Source: Amyelois transitella
Lineage: Eukaryota; Arthropoda; Insecta; Lepidoptera; Pyralidae
Assembly: GCF_032362555.1 (NCBI RefSeq)
Contig: NC_083507.1
Span: 3,847,001 to 3,911,000, forward strand
Length of the DNA stretch: 64,000 nucleotides
Reading direction: 5' to 3'
Each line of letters begins with the position of its first letter. Position 1 is the stretch's first letter. The translations under genes were made by a program, and so were the position numbers. Under the pieces are notes generated by a model. It searched no databases and had not been told where the DNA came from. It saw only the letters and a program-made list of their open reading frames with translations. Of the stretch, positions 20,602 through 33,718 are shown piece by piece.

Positions 20602-22735
20602 TGTATAACTACTTACGGAAAATCAAACTTTTTACTTTCATGATTCAATACCATAACATCGCCGCCCACCTTGTCTATTTTTTTCTGACTAATATTCATT
20701 TTTAGCCTAAATTAAATATCAATAATACCGTTTATTTTAATTTGACCAACATCTATCATTTATATCTACTTATATATCAGCAGCTATTTAGGAAATATCC
20801 TACACTACCGAAAACCTTTCAAAGATTAAGGACTGATACTATATTACTAAGTACTCAAAGCATTGGCGGTTGAGGGTGTAACTTGAACACGCAATTATTA
20901 GAGAAAGAGATATACCTAATGGTCAGTATTTATATACTTATAAGTTTTTCAGTGAAAAATAATCAAAATTAATCGAATCTTTGAATTGATATTCAAATGG
21001 ATCAAATATTTGCCTACGTCTACATTACCCAAAGATTGTTTAGGTGTCTGAACGACACCTCGTGGATTCGTGGATCAATCGAATTCATAAAATTGTAGGT
21101 AAGTAAATATATACACCCATCTGAATTAATGTAAACAACATCGTTTCATAGGTCTCTATATATTTTTTATTTAGATTGGTCAAATAATATTAGTTATTTG
21201 CTTGAACTCGTTATTTGACTAAAACAATTACAGACTGAACCATTTCGTTTTATTTTTTAGGACGTTTTACGTTAATGTTGTTTTTGCTCGTCTTTTCCAC
21301 TCTAAAAAAGGGTTGCCTTTTAATTTTAGGAACAGGTACCCAACGAAGGTAAATTATGTAGGTAAGCTGGATAAAACACCAATATTTTTAATTTAAACAT
21401 TCAAGCAATTTCTTCAAATTGAATTCTCCGCATAACAAGTTTTTATTGTAGATAGGTATTTGTTTTCCAAACAGACAAAAGCTTTCTAATACTGTATTTA
21501 AATTGAGGTCTAGCGCCGTAGCAAAAGTAGTAATTTCTTGCGATATCGCTTTGCAAAACTGAAGAATATACTGTTTAAAAAGGGAATTCATAAACTTTGA
21601 TAAAGCAAATGTCTTACCTTTACCTCTCTATGTCATCAGTTCCAATATAGTTCCAATGAAGAGTCCTGATAAAACAAACTATACCATAATTTATGAATAG
21701 CCCGACAGGTATGCGATCAATATTATTCAGTAGTTATTCACACCGGGAGGTAGTTGAAATAGTGCCGTGTCAATCAAAATGTTTATTTTCTTGTCAGTTA
21801 AATTACTGTGTGATCTATATTTACACGACCTTCTAAACAGAAGTAGAATTAAAGGTTTGTGTATTTCAATTTAACGAGAGAACGAGACTTGTGTTATGGG
21901 ATACTAACGCAAAGTTAATTTTTAATAGATACCTACTTACTTAAAAAGTTACCCATCCAATACAAAAAATCTAAAAGCAAAAGTTAATTTTCTGTAAAAA
22001 AAAATAGACCGAATAAATTTATTATCTTAACAAAGTAACGTAGTAAATTCATAATACCAGCGTGCTATAAATTCTTGTTAGTCGCCTGTAAAAAACTTAG
22101 CAGCTTTATCTTGAACGACCGCAGCGTAGCTTAGCGAACCCGCATTTCTTAAAGCTGTACTATGTGAAACTCTTTAAGATAAATTAAGAACTGGGTATTT
22201 CTTAGCTTCATCTTAATACGGAGCAGGTTAACATTTTAAATACACATGTGTGAATACTTCAGCTTGGCGGCAGTAAGCAGATTTCTTAGTAAAGCTAAAA
22301 AACTAGATAAAAATTCAGCAATTCAATATAAGAGTTCCATTAGTCGCGAAGGCCTAGACGAACATACATAGGTACCTTGATGAAATCAGGAACATTCTAG
22401 ACAAAGATTATGAGTATTTAATTAAGTACTTGTCAATAAAGAAAATGGAGAATGGTTGGATATATATTTAAATAAAGGATAACTTATAAAAATGCGAAGT
22501 GTCTCTCAAAATTGGTAGCTTGGTAACCGATACCGTCAAACATCTCGCAAAAGAAATATAATATTTTCATTTAAATTATAAGAATGGATAAATAATTTTA
22601 GGAAAATAAGCTTCAAATACAATAATTGCTAGAATTCTTGAAGAAAGTTCTCGGAATACCAAAGCGACAAGCTTAGGCAAAATGATTTAAAAATTTAATT
22701 TAATTCATCACTTCATTATTATTAAATAGTAAATA
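20602..22735. other. Non-coding stretch
   Basis: AT-rich. Around 22345-22425, GCCTAGACGAACATACATAG with ATGAAATCAGGAACATTCTA resembles the RTE-type relic at 23340-23525. No intact gene. Confidence 0.45.
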
Positions 22736-22892
22736 GTGCCGTGTGGTTCCCGGCACCAATACAAAAAAGAATAGGACTACTCCATCTCTTTCCCATGGAT
22801 GTCGTAAAAGGCGACTAAGGGATAGGCTTATAAACTTGGGATTCTTCTTTTAGGTATAGGATATAGACGTGACCATATGTATGTATGTATGT
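22736..22892 (+). repeat. SINE-like repeat with internal deletion and (TATG)n tail
   Basis: Starts GTGCCGTGTGGTTCCCGGCA and runs to GGGATTCTTCTTTTAGG. It then jumps to GGATATAGACGTGACCATAT and ends in a TATG microsatellite. The middle ~110 bp are missing. Confidence 0.88.
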
Positions 22893-23339
22893 ATTATTAT
22901 TAAAAAAAATGGCCTTCGTTTAATCAACTAAATTTTAAATCAACCGATATCACACAGGTATTGCAGTTTCTTAAAAGACATCTATTTTTCTATTTCGAAT
23001 TTTTTTTTATGTGAGGCCTACCTTAGCCAGCTGAACGTGGCACTCAAATCTTGTAGCCCTGTTTACCTCGTAAAATAAAAAGACTTACATCGTATATGTA
23101 GATCTTTATTCTTGTTTTGATTGCTCAGTTGATGGATTAGCTCTTTGTGAGTGACAAATCCTTAATCAATGTCTAGCGAAGGTCTTTTGGGACTTCGGAA
23201 AATATCTATTCCTTGATATTTCTCAATTGTGATTTATGATACTAGCAAATATTTTGACAGACTTGTTGTTCAACCAGTGTATGTAACAGTTGAACTTAGA
23301 AATAGTGTGAGTAAGGAGAATTTCATAATTTTCACGTGG

Positions 23340-23525
23340 TCAAACCATCTAACCACCTTCATGAAATCAGGGACGTCCTGGCGAAATCAAATCAAGTGTC
23401 CCCAAAATCGCTGAATTTCATGAAGAGAATTTATAAATACGGATGAAGCGGAAGGAATAAACAGGGAAAGTAGCAATTGGAAAGATATAGTGACTGCCTA
23501 TCAATTCGAGAAAGAGGCTATTTTA
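23340..23525 (+). pseudogene. RTE-type LINE relic, 3' coding end
   Basis: ATGAAATCAGGGACGTCCTG, then GAATTTATAAATACGGATGA and GCGGAAGGAATAAACAGGGA, match text I associate with the 3' part of lepidopteran RTE/BovB-like LINEs. Reading frames are broken. The family assignment rests on recognition only. Confidence 0.45.
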
Positions 23526-26500
23526 TGTGATTTTATGTACGGATGTAATGATATTTTCGACCTTTAATCCTACACATTTACGGATAGAATAAACTGTGAT
23601 TAAAATGCGCTGTTTTGCATTATACCGCATGTAATGTACTGTAAATAGAGAGGTAAGTAAAATAAATTTAAGCTTAATCTAAAAACGATCGTTATGGATG
23701 ATTTGCATTTAAAGTGGGGTAATTTGGGTCAGTGGGTACAAAAGCGATGTGATGTTTGCTCTCATCCTGGTCCCTTTCATTTTCGGCACCCTCGCCTCAA
23801 TATTGTTCCCTTTCAAGCATAGGTAGGTACCAAAAATCGCATGTTTATCATATGTGTATAGGTATGGGTGTAGATAATATATATCACTTTCATATTTTTT
23901 AAATCTTTGCTATTTTAATCACCATTAATATTTATAACCTTACCTAACCAATATATTTATACCAAATAAAGATATATCAATCAATACCAAATAATAGATA
24001 ATGAAAAAAAATATATACATACCATTAAGTAATCATTTTACTATTTTCTGTTGATTTGTAACTAAGTATTTGAAAATCAGTTGTCTTTTTCACCAATAAG
24101 TTTGTACATATAAAAACACTTTCATTGACTGTGACCCTTGTACAAAATTTTATTTTATAATTTCGCTGTTATAAATTCTGGCTTTAAAGGATGTCATAAA
24201 AAATACATAAGATAAATACCGTGTAGATGGCTCTTTGATATTTTAGAAGTCACCAACAAGAATAAGAATTACGTTGATTACAGTGCACTTATACTGGACA
24301 GCACTTATCCATTATAGCAATAAAACCGAGCACACCTTAGCATTATAATAAATGGCATAATACAACAAGATCTGTTTCTTTATAAAACTTTTCAACTATT
24401 TCTTTCTTTAGATAAAGAGAGAAGATATGTGCCTTACTAAGTTCATGAATAGCCTCCAGATACTACACCCGGGGCGTAAGGTTTTGTTTACGCCTTTGTC
24501 AATGGCCATAACATTGGAGTTTTTTAAATAATTGTTACCAGATAGCGTCCATCCAAAGCATTCTTATTTTAAATTGCTTAAAGATTGTTTTATTCTGAAG
24601 TAAATATAACACCACATGTGCTGCGCTGTCACCACAGATATAGGATAGTCATTTATTATTCCGATTTCTGTCACTAACGGTAATTAACCTATATTTTGAA
24701 TGACAGGCTCCGTCTTGATATACTGTTAAAAAATTCGTTACTTTAAATATATATTTTGGTTATATATTTCTTATTTAGATAAGTAAAAAAAAGTAAATAT
24801 GCTTGTAAAAATAAATATGAGTTGGCCTTGATTAGAGCATAGGGTGTAAAAATCATCAATCCCAATGTTATCTTCTGATTTTCGGTCTGCTGAATCAAAT
24901 AACCTAATATTGACCGCATTCAATTTACATGTAAATTAGGCAAAGCCGAGTTAGAACCAATTATCGTCTAAAAGTGCTCTTCCTTTGAGGCTAACGATCG
25001 GTGGCGAATGTGTGCCGGCACTTCGACCATATGGTATGAAAACGGTTCATCGATATTGTCTTACTGCAATCAGTTTTATAAATATCATTATTTAGTCACT
25101 ATTAATGAGGAACCTCTTCTTTGTTATTTTCTATCTTACATGGCACACGAAGTGCAAGTCCAACTGATCTAATATTTCTAACGATAATGAGATAGCTTGA
25201 AAATTATTAAAGGTATTAAGTGTAAGCATCTTTTATGCATTTAATCATAACTAATAAACTCAATCTACATGAGCACAGAGTGCATTCCAAAAGCTGGTAA
25301 AAGTTTTAGCTTATGAGTAATGTAACACTACTCAGTCGTAGTTGTGCTAAATATTTGAAGTTGGTCTGCTTTGCACCGATTGACGAAGCTTTACACGAAT
25401 TTATCATACCTGTTTAGTTTAGTTTTACCTCATAAATAACCTGTTTAGCAACTTTTGTGCAGTTATAAATGAAAATTAAAAAAAAATCAAAATTCAAATT
25501 TAATTCAGTGTGTTTTGGTCATTCAAGTACAATGATTACGTGCTGTAGAAAATTAGGGCAAACGAAATGATATCAACTTGCAATTAAAATTTTGAACGAT
25601 TAAGGATGCAACTGGGAATATGTATACGCATAACTACATTTAGCACTTTGCATGACGACTAAAATGAGGGAAACTGTATAAAATGCTTAATGTATTGTTA
25701 AAGGTAAAATAATCTTTAAAAAAGCAAGTGCCATTGATCCATTGATTTTAATAACTACAATTTGATGTGAATAGTAGCAATCTTATTGCTATTTCAAAGA
25801 TCTTAATCTGAGCAAAGCTGTGATTACGTAGGAAATATCCGCAGTCATTACGCCAGGCCTGCTTCTAAGCTCCACGCAATCAAGCTAACAAGTGAGTTAA
25901 ATTACTAAAATATTTACGTTTCCCGGATATAATTTTGGAGAAACATTGGATTGAAGAATGTTTTATTTTAAAGATACTTTTGAAATTACTGTACTTAAAT
26001 GAAATACGAGCTATTACGCCCGCAGCTCCGCCCACACAACTTCAAATATAAAATCTTGAATTTTTTGTTCCTTAGTGGGATTTGTACCTGAAAGTCTAAT
26101 GTATTTCAGGAAAAGCTCAAGAAGCATATGGTTTGACACTTCTGAAAAACACTTATCAAAAATTTTACAACGTCTACAACCTCTTACTTTTTTCATATTA
26201 CCTTAGATATTAGGATTATGTCATATATTATGTGAATAAAAACATGTACACATATTATATGAAATAATCACATACAGGATATGCCTATGTATATCATTTT
26301 ACCAAATAAAATAGCGCCCTTAAAGACGGTTTATAATTAATATTTCCCTGTTGAAGCTGGTGGAATTAAGTCACGAGAATTATATAATCAAATAAAAAGG
26401 AATTTTGTGCCCTCAGCATTAAAAATATTTTTAAATCTATGACACATGCCAAACTTTTAGTATTTATCTTTCTAATTTCAAATTAATTTTGTGGAATTGT

Positions 26501-28620
26501 CTACTACGAATATGGAATAATTCCTACTACACCGAGGTCGCTACTACGAATTATACCCATGAGGCATGATGTTTTAATTAATTTACTAACACTCTAAAAT
26601 ATAGTAACTTCTAACAAGTCACAATATTATTAAAACAAAGCATTATTTAGCCAAAACAGAAATCCAGACAATTTTAATAACAAAGAAGATTGCCAACTTA
26701 TTCCGTTATCGAAGAAAATTACAAATTTATTTCGTTATCTCACCAATTCCCTTCGAATCTCTTGACGAAATATGAATGTATGCTTCTTAAAAAAATATAG
26801 GTAAATTACAATAATAAACTCTCTTTTTTATCAAGCGAAAGGAGTATTTTTTTATTTCGAATGTATTTTTTGTTATTTAAAATCTATTCAGTTGTTTGCA
26901 ACTAGTAATCTTGGTTTGTCAAATAGTACTTAAAAGAAAAAATAGACTAGTCGATTGATTTGAACCACAATTTCGTTTACATGTTGCTATGAAAATTTTA
27001 AATAATATTTAGTTAGCATTAATAGGTATTTAAGTAAATGGGTCATCATACCACAAAACATACTGGCATAGATACTCCAATGAACCTCGTATTGTTATAC
27101 ATATATGTAGGTAGGTATATCTAGCCACTACAGTGAAGAGTTTCCACAATGTGCGGGGCAGACAGTCCCGCTCCGCATCCGACAGTTTTATCTCGACATC
27201 TGACTCTTCATATATATAATATATATGAAGGTATATGTGACCTCCATTGTAGGTTTATAGACCCTGAAGTTTTTATTGTATACCGCAGCTGCTACACATA
27301 TGACTTGAGATATACATATAGTGATTGTAGAGATCGTCTTTATGTAGAAATAGAAATTCAGATTTCTGTAGACTCATGCTATGTAGTGCTCATGTAGTCT
27401 GTAATATTGCGATTCGCACTTACTTAGTATAAAATGTTCCTATGAATTTCCTTAAATAAAAACAACCAAGGAACACTTACAGTAATCAAAAAGACGACGA
27501 TAGAAAAACTAAATCTTATTCGTTTCATTAAAGTAAATACTCTATCCCATGTTAAGACTAATTCTCATTCAAGGTTGATTAATTAAACTAATTGTTTCAC
27601 GGAACTTTATAGTAAGGTTTTTTTTTCATAAATAAGTATACACAAATGATTAAAAAATATACTATCACGATACAACGACGATGATACTTTGATAATAAAT
27701 TTGTTAAATATGTTATGTTTCGTGCGGTCAAGTGTGACCCATTTTGGTTATTGTACAAGCAATCAAAATTCCTATTTAGTTACGGCCATATATCCGAGCA
27801 CTTGAACATCGAGAATAAGGGCGGTTAACAAACATTGCAGTTTACGACTCGAATAACGATGTCATAAAATTCTGTCGCCATCATATTATTAGTGTAAGAT
27901 TGGATTTTTTTTTAATGTTGTATAAGATATTTAAGGCCAAGCGCCAAATCATAAGCTTTTTGCGTTGAAGTTGTGAAATGTTTCTAACTATCCACGCCCA
28001 ACACAGTACAACACTGAGACCCGATGTCACCATTATTTCCAAAAACAGGCGTTTACTCATTGACTGTTGAAAATAACACGAATTTTAGCATCGTATGTTG
28101 CTGATACTCATTTTGAAAAGGGTGTTGTAAAAATATAGTCACTGCCTAGCTTGGAATGTGTATTATCCTCAAAGAATCCGAATATTATTAGTAAATCATA
28201 TTTAGGTCACTCATATTCACGAAATAAATTCACAGAATAGACATTCAGAAGGGACATTTCATTGCGAAAATTCCTTTGAGTATGTATTTAAGTTCTACTA
28301 TAGAAAAAAGTTTACTATACCGCTGTGTTGTAACATAAGGTCGGTTTACTATGCCATTAACTCCTCTGTGCTCTTACTCACCTTTTTGAAAGATAAGTAC
28401 TTACTTGGTACATTTAATGGCTCTTTTACGTCATCTCTCTGAACTCATAATGAATTTGTGACGTCGTTTTCGTAAAATTGTTATTATAAAATACTGCCTA
28501 CGTATTTTGTCGTCAATGACAATTAGCACAGGAACACTGGTTTTTCGGGATGAACCCTACGCCCATCTTAATAATATGTATCTGATAGATCACACTATCC
28601 CACTAACACAACAATATGTT
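23526..28620. other. Five kilobases without a recognisable gene
   Basis: AT-rich throughout. Small ORFs (26014-26196 minus, 27149-27397 plus) match no family I know. There is a short palindrome CTTCATATATA/TATATATGAAG around 27207-27231. A regulatory or intronic role cannot be judged from sequence alone. Confidence 0.45.
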
Positions 28621-29115
28621 TATACAGGGTGACTTTTAATTCAACTGCATAAATTTAACTGTTAAGTGTACTCATCTTAAGAATATATAAAAACGATAAA
28701 AGAAAAATATCGGTTCATGTTTAAGAAAGTACGAAGAAAATTAAAAGTATCAAAATTCACGATCCTATATACGTCCTATCACCCCGGCCGGCGGAAAAGC
28801 GACGCGTAAGATTCAGAGGTCAACGACACAATTCATTCAGCTGAGCGATCTCGACAACTCTGTACTTTACTTGATCTTGATACTAGAAAAATAATTTATT
28901 TTTCAGACATAATAAAGACAAATAATTACATGTTTAGTTTTAATTTCTTTTTGTAGTATTGGTCTTTATTAAAGCGTGTGACGTAGTTATTGAGGGTTTT
29001 TTAAATGTGAAAATGATGACGTTTAATTTAAATAAAAATAGGCTCAAACGGCTCAGAAGCATGGGTATAGTCTATGTTTAAAAGGATGCAGTTGTTTTAA
29101 ATGTCACCCTGTATA
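28621..29115. mobile_element. Non-autonomous DNA transposon with terminal inverted repeats (495 bp)
   Basis: Left end TATACAGGGTGACTTTTAA and right end TTTAAATGTCACCCTGTATA are inverted repeats, and CAACTGCAT extends the match inwards on both sides. TA at both outer edges is consistent with a TA target. It has no transposase. A GC-rich core CCCCGGCCGGCGG lies at 28783-28795. The superfamily is not certain (mariner/Tc1-like by target). Confidence 0.8.
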
Positions 29116-31807
29116 ATAGGTACCTACTTCCATGGAATATTCTTCCAGTAGGGATTGTTAGATATTTTGTCAAGAACACAAACTGTAATAACACTAAAAT
29201 TCATCATCTTTCAAAGTTAAGGGCGGATACACTACATAAAAGTTATTGTTACGGTATTGCCCAAACGCCAACAGACAGCCAAAACTCGTCTATCAAATTT
29301 ATTTCGTCGCAGTGGAAGTTCCCGGTCACGGCTCACATTTATAAGTATATAACAAGGAAAATACGAAGCCACACAACTAAGAACTATTATTGGGTACGCA
29401 ATTGCCTCAGTATTGCCCACCTACGTACATTTTCTTTCTTTTAGTTTAAATGTAATTTCATTTGATCTTTTAACGTTTGTTTAAAAGATATGTATTTTAT
29501 CGTTCCCGGTTTGTAATTTTTGAAACTCAGAGCCGTTTCTTGGAAAATGCTTAACTAAATTATAGGTCCATCAGCATTTATATATACCACAACCGCTTAT
29601 ATAAAATTCTTGCAGCTCGCATAAACAAGGCTTTCCGTCATCAGATGAGACAGGGAAGCCTCTTCGCTGTAGCTTAATATAACTTCAGTATTAGAAATAC
29701 ACACTTATATTTCATAAAATTATTATTAACCGAGTTCAAAAATGGAGGTTCTCAATTCGATTTTTTTAAAGGTATATAATTGTAGTTTTGTGAGTTGTAA
29801 ATTCTCTTGCAAGTTAGAGGACATACAAAATAATGAAGATGAAGAATTAGGAGACTCAGTGTATTTCACTAATAACTAAAATTTTTATAATGTGTAGCCA
29901 TAATTTTCTAAAATTTCGTATTATTGAAGATAAGATTTGTACCGAAACTAGTTGCAATGGCATTGTATGATTTGCCGGTAAGGTGTTCGCTATCATGAAA
30001 TATCACTAGAAATCAATAATTTTCCGGTGAAAAATAAGCTTTTCACTTAGTTTATGAGTAACTTTTTAACAAAAATGCGTAGTGTACACAAGTTTGACTG
30101 CCGGTTGACTGGAAGAGATCCCTTCATGGGATAAGTCCGCCATTGCAAGTGATTTGATTATTTTATAACTATGTAATATTTTCTTGTTACTGTGTAAATT
30201 TCTATGCAAAAAAGATATTACAAACAAGTAGGTAAGTACTTTAAATATGCAGTTTTGTTAAATACATATTTTCGGAAGTTAATTCGGAACATACATATTC
30301 GATGCACTAAACTTTGATTATCAATGATCTCTACGGATCACTTAAATATTGTTTGTTTAATCTTTCAAGAAATTGAACTCACTTCTGAAAAAAAAAACCG
30401 CAATATCAGAGGGAGGGAAAGGAGATGCGACGTGATAAAAGAAAGCTATCTTCGTAACTAATTGAAAATCGATAAGGACATGACACATTTCTTTTTTAAT
30501 AAAATTTACCTTGCAGGAATATTGTTATTAGAGCTCATCCTAGATGCAAACTCTAGTTACCAGTTACCTGAGCTGAAAGATCTTATCTATTATCTTGAAA
30601 ATATCATATTTGATGTAAAAAACTTTAGTTTAAATGTTTTGTTTAGGTATCTTTTCCTCATAAACTCTCATAAGTGCTCTTATCATTAAAATCGTTTCAT
30701 TGTAATTATCATAACATTAATGTGAAGCCGGGAAGTAATCTAACTGTACAATACAAGATTCCAGAAAGCGCACAGTTTCAGTTAATTTACATTTAATACC
30801 TGGAATTTCGTGTAATTCCAAATACCAGTGAAGCACTTGTTATTATTCAAATACTTGCCTTGTTCCTGGGGTGCTCTTAACCTGCCTTCATCGGAGCGCC
30901 GCTCCATTTCACTAATCGATTCACATCCACATTACATCTTCACGGAGCCTTCACACGAAGATCGAAAACAACCGTCTGTGAAAACAACTGTAAATGTAAT
31001 ACGAAATACATTTACGCATTTACCCCCGTATTGAGCGGTTACATGGACCCTGAAAGGACACTCTTCTCGATTCTGAAGTAAACAGTCGTTTGCGAGTTTA
31101 TTGTCAACTAAAATGGGTTAGAATTTCGGATACAGACAAAAAGTATCTACCTATTGTTTTTTGCATTGCAGTTGTGTGTTGTTTTAGAATAAGAATAAAG
31201 AAGAATACTTACTTTTTAAATATATTTTTACTCCGATTTTGTTGAAAAATCTATACGAATAAGATATGTTTCTTCACTAAACTACGAACTATAAAATACA
31301 TATGTAAATTGAATTCGAAGTCAAAGAAATGGTAAGAAATGTATGCGGGATGATGTGGCTACAAAGAAGGTTCCCGTCGAGATGGAATAAAATATTGAGC
31401 GAAATGGTAAAATTTATACATATGCTGTTTCAACTACAGTGGGATGTTCGTTTATTTATTTAAAAAAAATTAAGCCATATAACTATATCAGATGAACTTA
31501 AAACTAAACAAACATTCCACCAACAAACAAAACTTCATTAATGCTAAGAGAATGCAAAGCATCTAAGGGCGTACACTCAAATGTTTTTTTCTTTTGATTC
31601 GGATAATGTGTCCTCTTCCAATAAATTGCTAAAGTTCCTTTGTTTATCAAATAGCCTATACTAGCCTAGCCTAGCCTAGTATTTCGTTAAAAAAAGTGTA
31701 ACTTTGAATACAAATGGATTTTTCGTGTGCTCATTGTTTTGTATATTGAATCAGAATTTAGAAATGTGCACAACAGAGATACGATAGCAACAGTCTGTTT
31801 TAAAAAC
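29116..31807. other. Non-coding stretch
   Basis: AT-rich with small unsupported ORFs (30462-30689, 30828-31034). A short (CTAGC)n run lies at about 31659-31678. No gene recognised. Confidence 0.45.
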
Positions 31808-32070
31808 TACATACATACATACATATAATCACGTCTATATCCCTTGCGGGGTAGACAGAGCCAACAGACCTGCAAAGACTGATAGACCACGTTCAGCTAT
31901 TTGGCTTTAAGATAGAATTGAGATTCAAATAGTGACAGGTTGCTGGCCCATCGCCTAAAGAAGAATCCCAAGTATGTAAGCCTATCCCTTAGTCGCCTTT
32001 TACGACATCCATGGGAAAGAGATGGAATGGTCCCATTCTTTTTGTATTGGTGCCGGGAACCACACGGCAT
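31808..32070 (-). repeat. SINE-like repeat, full length
   Basis: A full copy in reverse orientation: an (ATAC)n run at the plus-strand left end, ATAATCACGTCTATATCCCT, GTAGACAGAGCCAACAGACC, GGTTGCTGGCCCATCGCCTA, GTCGCCTTTTACGACATCCA, and GTGCCGGGAACCACACGGCA at the right. About 263 bp. Confidence 0.9.
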
Positions 32071-32101
32071 ATAATAAATGGATAGTTTTAAAAACTATCC
32101 A

Positions 32102-32560
32102 TCTATATATATAAAACTCTTCCGTTACTGAGTGACTGACTGACAGACAACGCACAGTCGAAACTACTGGTCGTAGACAGCTGAAATTTGGAATGTAGGT
32201 TCCTTGGGATATGTAGGGGAGCACTAAGAAAGGATTTTTGGAAATTCAACCCCCAAGGGGGGGAAAAGGGGTAAAAACGTTTCTATGAAAAATCTTATTC
32301 CTTGGGTTTATAAACTTGAAACTTGGCATGAACACGCACATAGGCAAGTAAATATGTTTGACATTATAAGTTTTTTCAAACTACCCTCCAATCGTGATTT
32401 AGGGGGTGCGATTGGGTGACTGATTTATTAACGCACAGCCGAAACCGCTCGGTATAGGAGTCTGAGATTTTGAACAGAGGTTCCTTTAGTAACATAAGTG
32501 AGCACTAAGAAGGGATTTTTGAAATGTCAACCCCCAAGGGGGGGAAACGGGATAAACTGA
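32102..32560 (+). repeat. Interspersed repeat with two diverged tandem units
   Basis: Starts TCTATATATATAAAACTCTT after an A. Two units about 275 bp apart share AACGCACAGYCGAAAC, GAGCACTAAGAARGGATTTT and CAACCCCCAAGGGGGGG. A related piece is at 58330-58480. The ends are not fully resolved. Confidence 0.6.
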
Positions 32561-32722
32561 GCCGGGGCTGCGGGAAAGTTCTAACGAGATACCGTGGCCC
32601 CGGAACGCAAAGGGCAACTGAAGGAACGAGGTGGGTTTTAGTCAGTAAAAGTCTGACACTCCCTTCCGTTCCACCCAGAGCGGGAGAGGTCATTTGATGA
32701 TTTCCCATCCTTAAAAAAAAAG
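32561..32722 (+). repeat. LINE 3'-tail-like sequence with A-run
   Basis: GAGATACCGTGGCCCCGGAA, then GGGTTTTAGTCAGTAAAAGT, ACACTCCCTTCCGTTCC and GGGAGAGGTCATTTGATGAT, ending in AAAAAAAAA. This resembles the 3' UTR of a lepidopteran non-LTR element. The attribution is from recognition. Confidence 0.5.
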
Positions 32723-33186
32723 ACTTTGTATGACAACTTTCAGTCGTCTCTTTAACATACATAATAACATACATAATTATGTACATACATGCATAACATT
32801 AATAACATCACGCCTTTAAATCCCTATTTTGTGTTAACACTACCCATACAAACAGCTAAAAGGAAACAAGCGAAGAGACGAAATTTGTCCGCATCCATTT
32901 TCACCTAAATTCTTAACGTTAATGAGATTTACTTTTTATTATCAGGTCAACCTAATAGCCTCACATGTACGTATAACTTCGTAAGAATTTTCTTTCAACT
33001 CCTAACCGTTGAGGAGTTGTACCTTCCATCATCAGCTCATTCACATGGGATGATGACTATCAGACGCAAATACTTAAACAGAAGGAAATCCTGTAAGGCC
33101 TCTTCGTCCTATAAATCCTGTTTTTTTTTTCTTTTGAGACGATGATTTTGTCTCGCTTTACTTTTTCTATATAGATTTGTATGTAT

Positions 33187-33446
33187 ACTAATATTATAAA
33201 GAGGAACAATCTATTTTTTTATATGTTTGTTTGTTTACACATGTAATCGATAAACTCCGAAACTACTGAATCGATTTCAAACATTCACCATTAGAAAGCT
33301 ACATCATCCCTGAGTAACACAGGCTATATTTAATTCCAGTTGTAACAAGATTTCAGCCTGTGGAAGAAAAAGCCCTGTCGAGATCATTAAAAAAACGCTA
33401 TATTTAACCGAATTACACGTGGGCGAAGCCGCGGGCGGAAAGCTAG
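33187..33446 (+). mobile_element. Helitron-like element (260 bp)
   Basis: Starts near ACTAATATTATAAAGAGGAA and ends GCCGCGGGCGGAAAGCTAG followed by T. It contains CTACTGAATCGATTTCAAAC and AAAGCTACATCATCCCTGAG, as in 40232-40901. Confidence 0.65.
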
Positions 33447-33462
33447 TTTATTATATATTAAT

Positions 33463-33718
33463 GTACATACATATGGTCACGTCTATATCCCTTGCGGGGT
33501 AGACAGAGCCAACAGGCTTGAAAAGACTGAATGGCCACGTTCAGCTATTTGGCTTAATGATAGAATTGAGATTCAAATACTGATAGGTTGCTCGCCCATC
33601 GCCTAAAAAAGGATCCCAAGTTTGTAAGCCTATCCCTTAGTCGCCTTTTACGACATCCATGGGTAAGAGATGGAGTGGTCCTATTATTTTTTAATTAGTG
33701 CCGGGAACCACACGGTAC
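33463..33718 (-). repeat. SINE-like repeat, full length
   Basis: Runs from ACATACATATGGTCACGTCT to GTGCCGGGAACCACACGGTA, about 256 bp. It lies 16 bp from the preceding Helitron-like element and in the same orientation as the 31808 copy. Confidence 0.9.

Noticed and set aside
31808-33718. CRISPR-like or other regular array formed by repeated blocks
   Set aside because: The similar blocks are two SINE-like copies and a Helitron-like copy in one region. Spacing and unit length are irregular, and the genome is eukaryotic.
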